64,000 nt of DNA from Flavobacteriaceae bacterium (GTDB taxonomy: Bacteria > Bacteroidota > Bacteroidia > Flavobacteriales > Flavobacteriaceae), in NCBI GenBank assembly GCA_002746415.1, contig NVXD01000009.1, forward strand, positions 38,273 to 102,272. Direction: 5' to 3'. The notes beneath the pieces are model-generated. The model was given only the letters and a program-made list of their open reading frames with translations, searched no databases and had not been told where the DNA came from. The translations under genes were made by a program, and so were the position numbers. Shown one piece after another: positions 54,456 to 64,000 of this stretch (its first letter is position 1; the number at the start of each line of letters is the position of its first letter).

Positions 54456-57400
54456 ATGAAAGGCAAAAAGCTGTTGTTTGGCTTACTCATTGGGCTGGTA
54501 GGTATTTTTTATAGTTGTACGCCTGGAAAATTCGAGGGTATATGGGATTGTGAATTTGATGATGGTTTCGGGACTATGATACTTAAAAACCAAGGATTTT
54601 CGGTTGTTGGAGAAATGGTATCCATTAAAAATGGAAAAATGCCCATGAGGAATATAGAGATTCAAGGGGAAGTGATCACTGGTGAAATTGAAATGTACGG
54701 GGATGTCCTAGATTTTTCAGGCATTTTCGAAGGCAATGATTTTTCCGGTTATATATTGGAAGGCCTGGATACAATCCAGGTAATAGGCTCTAGGCAATTG
54801 GATGGCCCCGGACTATTTGAACATCCCAATGTACTATATGTGCTGAACGATTCTGATTTGGAGGATTATGAAAAGGATTTGGATCATAAGGGCATGATAG
54901 ATGCCTTTGATGGGGAGAGTCTGGATCGTGGAGGAAGAATCTACAATTCAAATTGTATCAATTGTCATGGAAACCCAGAAATGGAAGGGTCCATCCCTAT
55001 GTCCCTAAAGTTTTGGGAACAACCCTTTAAGGCAGGCAATGACCCATACAACATGTACCAGACAGTTACCAAGGGTTTTGGTTCTATGCCCCCACAGGTT
55101 ACACTTACCCCTCAGGAGAAATACGATGTGATTTCCTATATCCGTGAAAATTATGTAAGAAGAGGCAACAAGTCAGAGTACTTTAACGTGAATCCAAACT
55201 ATTTGGCACAGTTGCCCAAGGGAATCTCCACAGGACCTCCGGTGAAACCGTACCATCCTTGGTCAGATATGGACTATGGAAATTTTTTCATCAACACCTA
55301 TGAGCTTGCAGATTCGAAAACCGGCCTAGAGCGTTACCATTCGCCTGGCCCTACTCCCTTTCCTGATGAGAACTATCTAAAGAATAATTTTGCCTATAAA
55401 GGCATAGCTGTACGGTTGGATGAAGGCCCTGGAGGGGTGTCGGAAGGGAAGGCGTGGATGATTTTTGACCACGATGTAATGCGCGTAGCAGGAGGGTGGA
55501 CCGGAGACGGGTTTATAGATTGGAACGGTATTTTGTTGAACGACCAACATGAAACCTACCCCAGAACTATAGGGGAACTTCATTTTGAGACCCCCGTTGG
55601 TCCGGCTTGGGCAAACCCCATCACCGGAACATTTGAAGATACCAGGTTCAAGGCGCGCGATGGCAGAAGGTTTGGGCCATTGCCCAAAAGCTGGGCAGAC
55701 TATAAAGGGATTTACCACTACGAAAACACCGTTGTTATTTCATATACTGTGGGAACTGCCAATGTTTTGGAGCGTCTAGGTATGGAGAAAATGGAGGAAG
55801 AGACCGTATTTATGAGGACCTTGAACATTGGCCCTTCTTCAAGGGCGTTAAAAATGAGGATCGCTCCAGCAGGAACTAAAGTGGCTCTCAAAGGTCGTGG
55901 AGCATCGTTAAAGGAAGCCGATGGGTTTGTCTTGTTGGAGGTGCCCAAAGGAAATGGAGCAAACATTAAGTTGTTCATCGCAAAATCCAAGGTAAAAGGA
56001 TTGGATGATTTTGCAAAAAAGGCTTCGGCTCCTGAATCTTTAGTGAAATATACCAGGGGGGGTGAAGCTCACTATCCACAGGAACTCGTTACGAACATCA
56101 TTTTAGGAAATGAGGATGGGCCAATAGCCATGGATCAACTTACCCCTCCCTTTGATAATCCTTGGAATAGCAGGATGAAGCTAAGCGGGATTGATTTTAT
56201 GGAAGATGCCAATAGGGCGGTGGCTTGCACATCGGGAGGCGATATTTGGATGATCAGTGGGCTTACGGATAATACGAATAAACTAAGTTGGAAGAGGATT
56301 GGCTCAGGCCTGTTTCAGCCCTTGGGAATCAAGGTCGTAGATGAAAAGATATATGTTACATGTAGAGATCAGATCGTATTACTCCAGGATTTGAACGGGG
56401 ATGAAGAAACCGATTTTTACCAAAGCTTTAATCATGACCATCAGGTAACCGATCATTTCCACGAGTTTGCCATGGGTCTACAAACAGATAAGGAAGGGAA
56501 TTTCTATTATGCCAAAAGTGGACGCCATGCGCGCGAAGCCCTAATACCTCAACACGGTACCTTATTGAAGGTGAGTAAGGACGGGTCCAAAACCGAGATT
56601 ATCGCCACAGGGTTTAGGGCGGCCAACGGTGTTTGCATCAATCCAGATGGTAGCTTTATCGTTACAGACCAACAGGGCTATTGGAACCCGATGAATCGCG
56701 TTAATTGGGTAGAGGGTAAAGGAAAGTTTTATGGCAATATGTGGGGATACGAACCTCCCAAAGATACGACGAGGTTGGCTATGGAACGACCCATGGTCTG
56801 GATAGACATGGAATTCGACAGGTCGCCTTCCGAACTCCTTTGGGTAGACAGTAAAAAGTGGGGACCATTGGATGGGGGTTTACTGAGCTTCTCTTATGGT
56901 TATGGAAAGATTCAGCTGGTTCTACCCGAAGAAATCAATAATCAAAGGCAAGCTGGTGTTATTGATCTTCCGGGAATTAAATTTCTTTCTGGAGTAATGA
57001 GGGGTCGTTTCAATCCAGAGGATGGTCATTTGTATGCCAACGGCATGTCTGCCTGGGGTACTTCCCAAATGATGCGGGGTGGTGAGTTTTACAGGCTCCG
57101 TTATACGGGCAAGCCTTTGTCCATTCCTGTACAACTGTCTGCCGAGGAAGATGGGGTAAGCCTTACCTTTGCCCATGCTTTGGATAAGGAGAGTAGTCGG
57201 AATCTAGGAAATTTTGAGGTACAGACTTGGGATCTGATTCGAAGCAGTGATTACGGTTCTAATCGCCACAACATCCAAACCCTGGAAGTAAGTGAAGTAA
57301 TTTTGAATGAAGAAGGTAGTACCATTAAACTGGTGCTGCCCGAAATAAAACCTGTAGATGTAATGACCATTGGTTATAAGGTTAAGGATGTGGAAGGCAA

Positions 57401-57485
57401 CGAGTTTTCTGGTAAGGTTCAAAATACGATCCATAACCTGAAAAAGACGCATGGGTCAAATTTGAAGAAGGTTCCTCTGGGATAA
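54456..57485 (+). CDS. Cytochrome c and beta-propeller lipoprotein (DUF6797-like)
   Basis: The 1009-residue product has a lipoprotein signal (LVGIFYSCTPG). Near residues 165-240 is a c-type cytochrome domain with haem motif CINCHGNP and likely Met ligand GFGSMPPQV. A long DUF6797-like middle (AWMIFDHDVMRVAGGWTGDG, GPAWANPITGTFED) and a C-terminal beta-propeller resembling sugar dehydrogenases (VACTSGGDIWMISGL, HDHQVTDHFHEFAMGLQ, GFRAANGVCINPDG) follow. Such proteins are seen in marine Bacteroidota and Planctomycetota beside ThuA-like genes, which also holds here. It probably oxidises a sugar or polyol and passes electrons to the haem; the substrate is unknown. Confidence 0.8.
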   Translation: MKGKKLLFGLLIGLVGIFYSCTPGKFEGIWDCEFDDGFGTMILKNQGFSVVGEMVSIKNGKMPMRNIEIQGEVITGEIEMYGDVLDFSGIFEGNDFSGYILEGLDTIQVIGSRQLDGPGLFEHPNVLYVLNDSDLEDYEKDLDHKGMIDAFDGESLDRGGRIYNSNCINCHGNPEMEGSIPMSLKFWEQPFKAGNDPYNMYQTVTKGFGSMPPQVTLTPQEKYDVISYIRENYVRRGNKSEYFNVNPNYLAQLPKGISTGPPVKPYHPWSDMDYGNFFINTYELADSKTGLERYHSPGPTPFPDENYLKNNFAYKGIAVRLDEGPGGVSEGKAWMIFDHDVMRVAGGWTGDGFIDWNGILLNDQHETYPRTIGELHFETPVGPAWANPITGTFEDTRFKARDGRRFGPLPKSWADYKGIYHYENTVVISYTVGTANVLERLGMEKMEEETVFMRTLNIGPSSRALKMRIAPAGTKVALKGRGASLKEADGFVLLEVPKGNGANIKLFIAKSKVKGLDDFAKKASAPESLVKYTRGGEAHYPQELVTNIILGNEDGPIAMDQLTPPFDNPWNSRMKLSGIDFMEDANRAVACTSGGDIWMISGLTDNTNKLSWKRIGSGLFQPLGIKVVDEKIYVTCRDQIVLLQDLNGDEETDFYQSFNHDHQVTDHFHEFAMGLQTDKEGNFYYAKSGRHAREALIPQHGTLLKVSKDGSKTEIIATGFRAANGVCINPDGSFIVTDQQGYWNPMNRVNWVEGKGKFYGNMWGYEPPKDTTRLAMERPMVWIDMEFDRSPSELLWVDSKKWGPLDGGLLSFSYGYGKIQLVLPEEINNQRQAGVIDLPGIKFLSGVMRGRFNPEDGHLYANGMSAWGTSQMMRGGEFYRLRYTGKPLSIPVQLSAEEDGVSLTFAHALDKESSRNLGNFEVQTWDLIRSSDYGSNRHNIQTLEVSEVILNEEGSTIKLVLPEIKPVDVMTIGYKVKDVEGNEFSGKVQNTIHNLKKTHGSNLKKVPLG

Positions 57486-57499
57486 TAACGGAGACCGTT

Positions 57500-57897
57500 A
57501 TGGTTAAAAACATATTTGTATTAGCCGTTGTCAATGTACTGCAAGGGTCACTATTGGCTCAGGAATCCAAACCCCATGTGGTGTTTATTGCCGGAGAAGT
57601 AGAGTATGCTGCACATTGGACTTTGCCGAAAATTGTTGATGACCTTGAAAGACGTTTAAAATAAAAGTAAGGATTATCCATTCATGGAGGTCAGGACCCC
57701 ATGATTTTGATATGCCCGGTACTATTGAAATGCCTGAATACGATGAAATATAGAACCTTAAGGTAATTAAGGATGCAGATTTATTGGTGATGCATAATCG
57801 TTTTCCGTCTCCCGAACAATATAAAATCTTTCAAGAATATTTTGATGCAGGGAAACCAGCAATAGCATTTAGGACGAATAAAAGAGAAAGGGTATGA
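57500..57897 (+). pseudogene. ThuA-like gene, decayed (first)
   Basis: A signal peptide and start of a ThuA-like domain (KPHVVFIAGEVEYAAHWTLP) meet a stop after 54 residues. The following frame continues with VRIIHSWRSGPHDFDMPG, an in-frame stop, then DADLLVMHNRFPSPEQYKIF and DAGKPAIAFRTN. At least one frameshift and one stop break the gene, and the end is missing. Confidence 0.75.
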
Positions 57898-58021
57898 TGA
57901 ATGTGTAAGGATATGATTTTAAGAACGGCATACTTACTTAATGTATATTATAAAGTTAGATTTATATAAGGGCTATTTTTCCAAAACACCAAAACAACGC
58001 TAACCACAACAACAAAAAAGT

Positions 58022-58498
58022 ATGATGAAATCAAAAATTGGCAAGGTAAAAAATGTAATGATGGTATTGGCTGCTATTATTTTTCTACAAACATCGATTT
58101 TAGCTCAGGAAAATTAGAAGAAACCTACAGTAGTGTTTGTTACTGGTGATGATGAGTATCATTCACGTGAGGTAATGCTTCCTTTTCCGGTAAAAATTAG
58201 AAAAGGAATTCGGCTTTAGAGTTATATATATCAAGGATGAGGCACCTGGAGCTGATGAAGATTCAGACCATGATCTAAGCCAACTGTTTTACAAGATGCA
58301 AAAAAAATAAAAGAAGCTGATTAGATGGTGGTTTTCATTCGATTTAGAAATTGGGAACCGACGTCACATAAGTTGTTTATGGAGCATTATGAGAAGGAAA
58401 AACCTGCGATAGCAATTCGTACTACAACCATGCCTTTTGGAAAGACAGGACATTCTCCCCTAGATATTTTGGTGGACACTTTAAGACTTCAAGAATAA
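58022..58498 (+). pseudogene. ThuA-like gene, decayed (second)
   Basis: A signal peptide (LAAIIFLQTSILAQEN) is followed by a stop, then PTVVFVTGDDEYHSREVM. Further frames give YIKDEAPGADEDSDHDLSQL, MVVFIRFRNWEPTSHKLF and KPAIAIRTTT, the familiar ThuA-like glutamine-amidotransferase fold. Several stops and frameshifts are present. With the first copy this forms a decayed pair downstream of the cytochrome gene. Confidence 0.75.
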
Positions 58499-58638
58499 TT
58501 GATGATGTAGTGTTGGGGTAACATATTTACAGTCAAAAATTAAGCATCCTTTCGGACTTAAAAAGTAATCTTGTACTCTTTTAAAAACAGATAATCGAGA
58601 ACACCATTCCCTCTTGGGTTTTCGTAAAGTCTATTCAC

Positions 58639-59868
58639 CTAAAACTTCGTCTCAAATTGAAGCACTTTGGAAATGACCAAGGATAAGGCCCCAGTCAACG
58701 TAGCATCGTCTCCGAACGACGAGGGGAGTATCTGCACCTCATTCTTGACCTGTTTGAAGTCATTTTTCAAAATGTTTTCCCTTAATCTTTCAAAGAAAAT
58801 TTCCCCACTATTGATAAGCCCCCCAGATATTACAATAACTTCTGGGTCAAAAAGTTTTATTAATGCATCTAGTCCAATACCCCAATAATCCATTGCCTCA
58901 TTGAATATCTCAATGGCCAATGAATCTTTTTCTTTAGCACAGTCCACAACTGTCTTAGCGGTAATTTCTTCTAATTTACCTTTAACTTTATCCAAAATTT
59001 TGCTGCTTTCATGAACACTAACGCGTCGTTTTGCAGTCTCTGCAATTCCATATCCCGATGCCAGTGATTCAAGACTTCCCCTAAGGCCGCCTTTTCCAAT
59101 ATACTCATTTTTGTTATCTACAATCAGATGGCCAAATTCTCCCGAAAATCCATGACTGCCATAAAAAGGCGCTCCATTTATTATAATGCCCGCTCCAATA
59201 CCATAACCTGCATTAACGCAAATAAAATTTCTGTGTTCTTTACCTACCCCATGCACCAGTTCTCCTAAAGCAGTAACCCTGGTCACATTATCATAAAAAA
59301 TTGGAAGAGCTATATGGCGACTCAATTCAGTTCTTAAATTAACATTTCTCCAATCGAATACCGGGGAATATTCAATCAATCCATTTTCAAACTTTATTAG
59401 TCCGGCAACAGCAAGGCCTACACCCAGTATTTTCCCTTCATCAAGTTTGAAACGATTAATCAATTTCCCAATGACCTGAGCTACCTGTAAACATACTTTT
59501 TCAAAGCCAGACTCTAAATCTGTGGGCATTTCGATTTCAGTAATGAAATTTCCTTCAAGGTCAGAAATGGCCGCTCTAATACTGGTTGATCCCAAATCAA
59601 TTCCAATCACATAATCGTTTGTTCCATCAAATCGCAATAATTTAGGGCGCCTACCACCAGTTGAGTCACCTTTCCCAGTCATAACAACCAACTTGTCACC
59701 AATGAGGCCTTCTACTATTCGGGTTACAGTTGGGGCACTCAACCCCATTCGCTTAACAATATCTGCACGAGATATCTGCTCTGACTCCCTAATAAGTTTC
59801 AAAACCTCAATCTTATTCAAACGACTAACATATGAAGCATCCCTGCCCTTGAAATCATTTCCAAGCAT
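58639..59868 (-). CDS. ROK-family transcriptional repressor (NagC/XylR type)
   Basis: The 409-residue product has an N-terminal winged helix (ISRADIVKRMGLSAPTVTRIVE) and a ROK sugar-kinase-like domain (YVIGIDLGSTSIRAAISD, GYGIGAGIIINGAPFYGSHG, GEFGHLIVDN). The usual ROK zinc site CxCGxxGC is missing: the region reads KGGLRGSLESLASG. It probably binds an unphosphorylated or phosphorylated sugar and controls the sugar genes nearby. A TATCTTTG box lies just upstream on its strand (59886-59893). Confidence 0.9.
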   Translation of the reverse strand: MLGNDFKGRDASYVSRLNKIEVLKLIRESEQISRADIVKRMGLSAPTVTRIVEGLIGDKLVVMTGKGDSTGGRRPKLLRFDGTNDYVIGIDLGSTSIRAAISDLEGNFITEIEMPTDLESGFEKVCLQVAQVIGKLINRFKLDEGKILGVGLAVAGLIKFENGLIEYSPVFDWRNVNLRTELSRHIALPIFYDNVTRVTALGELVHGVGKEHRNFICVNAGYGIGAGIIINGAPFYGSHGFSGEFGHLIVDNKNEYIGKGGLRGSLESLASGYGIAETAKRRVSVHESSKILDKVKGKLEEITAKTVVDCAKEKDSLAIEIFNEAMDYWGIGLDALIKLFDPEVIVISGGLINSGEIFFERLRENILKNDFKQVKNEVQILPSSFGDDATLTGALSLVISKVLQFETKF

Positions 59869-59885
59869 AATCTTTTGTTAGCTAG

Positions 59886-59937
59886 CAAAGATAATTTTTA
59901 TATTTACTTTCTAATAGTTTAAAAGTTATTTGTAACT
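59886..59937 (-). promoter_or_regulatory. Possible promoter and operator of the ROK gene
   Basis: On the minus strand TATCTTTG (59886-59893) matches the -7 box; a -33 box is not clear. The palindrome AGTTA-TTTG-TAACT (59924-59937) lies upstream and could be an autoregulatory operator. Confidence 0.35.
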
Positions 59938-60029
59938 AATCAGTTTGAATAAAAATACGTAATAATTTGGATCGAACGAAATAATGGATTTGCAACAAAA
60001 AAGAGGACAATTAGATAAGGGTCATACCA

Positions 60030-60604
60030 CTATTTATTGGTTAGACATTTCGTTTTCAAATTCTTATATGTTTTATACCCCAAAGTAAGGTGTATTCCAT
60101 AGTGCTTGAATGCATTCTTATGGAGAACGAATTGATCTTCGGCAATGGCACTTTTGTAGATTACCCGGATTGCCTTTAGATAAATACCGATGGTATTCTT
60201 GCTAATACCCTTCCCAAGATGATGGGCCTCGAAGCTTTTGAGAAAGGTAGCATTTATATCATATAGCGGAATTTCTCTGCCATTGTTGAATTTCATCACA
60301 GCCTCGACCCTATTCAAGTACCATTGGCGCGTACGGGCTTATTGGCATTCCTTTTACTGGCATTCAAGATCTCTCTCCATGTAAGGAGCGTAATATCGTT
60401 TTCGAGCCTTTTGCGTAGCTGGGAATAGGGGTTCTCGTCCCACTTGTCCTTGATGCAATCAACAAGTCTATCGACATCGATCTTTTCCAATTTTCTGCCC
60501 AGTTCCCTTATTATTCGTTTGGTCTTGAAGAGCTTGTCCTGGATATCTTCCTTGATTTCCCAACAATCTTGGTTTTTATTGGCCCTGATGGATTTCCGTA
60601 GCAA
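60030..60604 (-). pseudogene. Tyrosine integrase remnant, frameshifted and without catalytic domain
   Basis: Two overlapping frames (60314-60604 and 60030-60317) read as one protein if shifted near 60330: an arm-like basic N-terminus (KTKRIIRELGRKLEKIDVDR), then QWYLNRVEAVMKFNNGREIPL and the SAM-like core-binding domain (GISKNTIGIYLKAIRVIYKSA). The Arg-His-Arg-Tyr catalytic half is absent. It is typical of a phage or conjugative-transposon integrase of Bacteroidota left behind by an excised element. Confidence 0.75.
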
Positions 60605-60930
60605 ATAGTTTTTGTCGTCCCAACCTTTGAAAAGCCCTAGTCCATTTCTCCAAAGTTCAAATAAAGGCGGGTTTCAAGATGTAACTTCAAAGATTTTGGC
60701 GATATTTGAAATTAAATACGTTCATTTAATATACAAGTGCAATCTGGTGAGTGATCCGGGGCGTACTTCAAAAATAAAATTACAACATTTTGAATATCAA
60801 ATAGATAGAGTATAAGTTTTGACCCCTTCGGATTTTCTTCATATGTTTATTCTTGTTATGTCTCGTTGCTTATAAGCGCAACTAATCATAGCCGTAATGA
60901 ACATTTGAATAATACGAGAAAACAATATAG
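60605..60930. other. Gap of 326 bases without a gene
   Basis: No convincing open frame, hairpin or promoter was seen. Confidence 0.5.
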
Positions 60931-61908
60931 ATGAGAAGAATAATTGGAATTATAGTATTTATACCCTTTCAAACTCTTTTCATTCCTTTGGCAGTAATAG
61001 GCGCTGTCATCACTTACTATAAACAAGTGCATGTAAGTAAGAAATTAGGAGTATCTCAAACTGCTATTGAGATTCTTAACGGGAGATGGACCATGGATAG
61101 ATTTGGGCTAAGAAAAGACCCCGCTACTGTTAAGTTGTTTAATGTCTTGCCCAACACATCAGGATTAGGACTATGGCTCGCCCTCTTTCCATTGTATGTT
61201 TTAAAGCAAATAGTTGGCAAGCCTGTTCTTTACCCTATTGTGAAAAAGAACGGAAATGAAACATTAGCAAACTTGGTAACTTCTAGAACTGGGTATTTTG
61301 ATGAAATTTTAGATAAATCATTAAAAAACTCTGAACAATTTGTAGTTATGGGTGCGGGTTTTGACACCAGGTGTTATGGCAGAATGGCTAAAAATGGGTT
61401 AACACTATTCGAGCTAGATAAAAAGCATACTCAAAATCTTAAAAAGAATTTTTTACATAAAACCAACATTGAGACATCTCATGTACATTTCGTTGAAGTT
61501 GATTTTGCTACGCAAAGGTGGTATGATAAACTGATAAATGCTGGGTATGACGGAAATAAAAAAACAACTTTTTTATGGGAGGGGGTTACTCTCTATCTAT
61601 CCGAAAAAGATATAAGAAAGACCTTAAAAGAAATCAAAAACAATGCTACTTCTGGAAGTACACTTGTCACAGACTTTTATGCGAAACAATTTGTAAATGG
61701 TGATATGATTCCTGGTAAGAAAATAAGTCTTGAACAGCTGAAAATAACAAATGAAGCACTTGGATTTGGTATTGAGTTCGAAGGCAATAACTCAAAAGAT
61801 CTTGAAGACCTAATCGAAAGCGAAGACCTAAAGCTAGGGAAGACTTATTACATGGGATATAAAACGAAAAAAGGCACTTGGATGGCGGTTTCAGAAATAT
61901 TAGTATAA
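60931..61908 (+). CDS. Class I SAM-dependent methyltransferase (LCMT/TIGR00027-like)
   Basis: The 325-residue product has an N-terminal hydrophobic segment (IIGIIVFIPFQTLFIPLAVIG), then a leucine-carboxyl-methyltransferase-like domain: TSRTGYFDEILDKSL, SAM motif FVVMGAGFDTRCYG, acidic end TLFELDKKHT, and LWEGVTLYLSEKDI. These enzymes methylate small-molecule acids in bacteria; the substrate is unknown. It stands alone between the integrase remnant and the sialidase. Confidence 0.85.
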   Translation: MRRIIGIIVFIPFQTLFIPLAVIGAVITYYKQVHVSKKLGVSQTAIEILNGRWTMDRFGLRKDPATVKLFNVLPNTSGLGLWLALFPLYVLKQIVGKPVLYPIVKKNGNETLANLVTSRTGYFDEILDKSLKNSEQFVVMGAGFDTRCYGRMAKNGLTLFELDKKHTQNLKKNFLHKTNIETSHVHFVEVDFATQRWYDKLINAGYDGNKKTTFLWEGVTLYLSEKDIRKTLKEIKNNATSGSTLVTDFYAKQFVNGDMIPGKKISLEQLKITNEALGFGIEFEGNNSKDLEDLIESEDLKLGKTYYMGYKTKKGTWMAVSEILV

Positions 61909-62048
61909 ATAAAAAAAATATGTAAAGTGCATAGCACCCTTCGGGATGCTACGACACCATACACAGAACGTTGTACAGCATACTGAAAAACATTGAGCGA
62001 AAAGATTAAAAGTTCATAAAATAATTAAAACTGATAAAAAACAAATTT

Positions 62049-63716
62049 ATGACTCGAATAAAGCTATTACTACCACTAGTAATACTTTCAGCACATACGT
62101 TCCTTTTATGGGGACAAGAAATTTCAATAGACCAAAATAGGGTACAAATACCGGTATTGAAGTTCAAATCATTTACACCAGTGTTGCAGTTTAAAATAAA
62201 TTATACAAAAGAACTTAATGTAAAAAAGGTATTGGTAGAATTTGAAGGAACTACCAACATTAGCAATATAGGCACGGTATTTCTATTTGATATGGGGAAA
62301 GATAGTACTTGGCAAGCTGATAGAGGAAATTTAGTAAGACAGAAAGCTCTGACCAACGAACATGCGGTTTTTACTTTTTCAAACCCACAGCAACTTAAAA
62401 ACAACTATTTTATTGTTGCTGTAAAACTATTGGATAACACTCCACTCAATCATTCCATATCAGCAGGGATAAAAAAGGTTACATTTTTAGAATCACAACC
62501 ATTAACCCCTTCAATTGATGCTAAGCGAGTAAAACAGCGTATAGGTGTAGCCTTAAGAAAAGGTGGAGATGATGGTATTGTTAGATATCGCATCCCCGGT
62601 TTAGCTAGCACTAATGAAAACACTCTACTTGCATTATATGACGTTAGGAGAGATAGAGGTAGTGATTTACAGGGAAATATTGATATTGGTGTTAGTCGAA
62701 GTACAGATGGTGGAAATACCTGGGAGCCGATGCGTATAGCATTAGATATGGGAGAATATGGTAACCTTCCACAAAAATTCAATGGAGTTAGTGACGCTTG
62801 TATATTAGTGGATAAAAACAGCAACGCAATTTACATTGCAGGATGTTGGATGCATGGTGTAATCGATAGTAAAACAGGCAGACCTGCTACAGACCTTACA
62901 GCAGGCTCAACTAATTGGAATCATCAATGGAGAAACTATGGTTCGCTGCCTGGGTTTGACATTAACAAAACTTCACAATTCCTGATAACTAAATCTATCG
63001 ATGATGGAAAAACATGGGGAGACCCCATAAATATTACGAAACAGGTAAAAAGCAATGAATGGCACTTATCAGCACCAGCTCCTGGTAGCGGAATAACACT
63101 CGATGATGGCACTTTAGTATTTCCAACACAAGGGAAAGACAAAGATCAAATCCCATTTTCTAATATTACTTACAGCAAAGACGGTGGGCAAACATGGCAA
63201 GCAGGTAAACCATCATACAGCAACACTACCGAAAATATGATTGTGCAGTTAAGCGATGGAAGTATCATGCAAAACATGCGTGATAATCGTAATCGCCATG
63301 AGAAATCAGATAGCAACGGGCGTGCTATTTTCACCACAAAGAATCTAGGAGAGTATTGGGAGCAACACTCTACTCATCATAATGCATTAGTCGAGCCAGT
63401 TTGCATGGCATCTATCTACAAACATACATACACCACTATAAATGGCTACAAAAAAAGCATCTTCCTGTTTTCAAACCCAAATTCTAAATATAAACGTGAA
63501 CGCATGACAGTTAAGGTTAGTTTTGATGAAGGTAAAACATGGCCTGAAAAGTATTGGTTGCTTTTGGATGAGCTGGGGCTTAGTGGAGGTTATTCTAGCT
63601 TAACATCCATTAATAACAATACCATTGGTATTTTGTATGAAGGCAGTCAGGCACAAATGACTTTTGAAAGCATAAGATTAGATGAATTGGGTATAAATGA
63701 TGCTCAATTACCTTAA
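62049..63716 (+). CDS. nanH: Exo-alpha-sialidase (GH33)
   Basis: The 555-residue product has a Sec signal (LVILSAHTFLLWGQ), an N-terminal beta-sandwich (carbohydrate-binding, residues about 25-150), then the six-bladed sialidase propeller opening with VRYRIPGLA (the FRIP motif with Tyr for Phe). Four Asp-boxes are present: STDGGNTW, SIDDGKTW, SKDGGQTW and SFDEGKTW. Active-site candidates are Arg in RIP, Arg in MRDNRN, Arg in KRERMTV, Glu in ALVEPVC and Tyr in GGYSSL. The set is complete, so the enzyme is likely active and releases terminal sialic acids. No nan catabolic genes are in the window. Confidence 0.9.
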   Translation: MTRIKLLLPLVILSAHTFLLWGQEISIDQNRVQIPVLKFKSFTPVLQFKINYTKELNVKKVLVEFEGTTNISNIGTVFLFDMGKDSTWQADRGNLVRQKALTNEHAVFTFSNPQQLKNNYFIVAVKLLDNTPLNHSISAGIKKVTFLESQPLTPSIDAKRVKQRIGVALRKGGDDGIVRYRIPGLASTNENTLLALYDVRRDRGSDLQGNIDIGVSRSTDGGNTWEPMRIALDMGEYGNLPQKFNGVSDACILVDKNSNAIYIAGCWMHGVIDSKTGRPATDLTAGSTNWNHQWRNYGSLPGFDINKTSQFLITKSIDDGKTWGDPINITKQVKSNEWHLSAPAPGSGITLDDGTLVFPTQGKDKDQIPFSNITYSKDGGQTWQAGKPSYSNTTENMIVQLSDGSIMQNMRDNRNRHEKSDSNGRAIFTTKNLGEYWEQHSTHHNALVEPVCMASIYKHTYTTINGYKKSIFLFSNPNSKYKRERMTVKVSFDEGKTWPEKYWLLLDELGLSGGYSSLTSINNNTIGILYEGSQAQMTFESIRLDELGINDAQLP

Positions 63717-64000
63717 TATGATATTCAAATTTAATAAAGTCAGGATTGAAAAAAACAAAATGAAAAAGAAAGCACAACGGCACAACGCTTTGTATAAGTA
63801 ATGGCAGAGCAAGAGCTAAATATCAAGGTCGGTAGCCCGTACAAACCTCATCATGGTTTGATAGGTAAGTTCTGCCCATTCAACCACTACTCATACAATT
63901 TACCGATGGAATACATTCGGCAAAAAAGCCGACCCAATGTTCTACGTTGTCCGCTACGCTACCAACTCCCGCCCATTGGGATATGTATTCCATCGCAGGG
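63717..64000. repeat. Non-coding end of window with a 13-bp inverted repeat
   Basis: CGATGGAATACAT (63904-63916) and ATGTATTCCATCG (63983-63995) are perfect inverse copies 66 bases apart. The stretch has no open frame. Confidence 0.5.

Noticed and set aside
63770..63830. Integron attC-like bases (GCACAACGC and neighbours)
   Set aside because: No paired inverse core at the right spacing and no integron integrase in the window.

Overview
The window looks like chromosome from a marine or plant-associated member of the Flavobacteriaceae (Bacteroidota). It is AT-rich and Shine-Dalgarno sites are scarce. It carries SusC/SusD pairs, a hybrid two-component regulator, TTG-N18/19-TAnnTTTG promoters, many lipoprotein signals with lipobox cysteines, and BfmA/BtgA-type mobilisation genes. 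No tRNA, rRNA or CRISPR array was seen.

Region 1 (1-21.8 kb) is a polysaccharide utilisation locus. A 5'-cut hybrid two-component sensor is followed by a SusC/SusD pair and an FG-GAP/ASPIC surface lipoprotein. Then come the remnant of a DUF4038 glycosidase, two tandem secreted FAD-dependent oxidoreductases, a BNR_4 beta-propeller protein, a Tat-exported GH9-like protein and a GH2 glycosidase.

Region 2 (22.1-34.5 kb) is the most coherent metabolic unit and reads as a D-apiose locus. A well-formed promoter precedes a GH140-like (DUF4038) glycosidase, a complete ribose-type ABC importer (permease, double ATPase, permease, binding lipoprotein) and an ApnL-like D-apionolactonase, all tightly packed. 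A convergent AraC regulator follows. A second unit then carries an ApnC-like TIM-barrel decarboxylase, an ApnO-like oxidoisomerase, an ApsD-like Gfo/Idh/MocA dehydrogenase and a CBM9-like secreted protein. Together these would cleave apiose from a glycan, import it and convert it to L-erythrulose plus CO2. Apiose occurs in rhamnogalacturonan II and in the apiogalacturonans of seagrass and duckweed.

Region 3 (34.7-53.8 kb) is a decayed mobile region. It holds an intact IS21-family element that truncates a second SusC gene, a candidate structured RNA, a small XRE-like gene, an alpha/beta-hydrolase-like protein, an IS30-family fragment, a secreted metalloprotease-like protein with a lipoprotein, and an IS21 scar fused to the end of a type IV coupling protein. 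It continues with a DUF5712 relaxase, a BfmA/BtgA mobilisation protein, a hairpin-rich stretch that may be oriT, and a radC-like gene split by a recombinase-in-trio (RIT) element. The two RIT ends carry equal 73-bp modules.

Region 4 (53.8-64 kb) is a second accessory catabolic segment. It has a fragment resembling a transporter C-terminus, a large cytochrome c plus beta-propeller lipoprotein, two decayed ThuA-like genes, a ROK-family repressor, a frameshifted integrase remnant, a SAM-dependent methyltransferase and an exo-sialidase. The last 280 bases hold no recognisable gene but contain a 13-bp inverted repeat.
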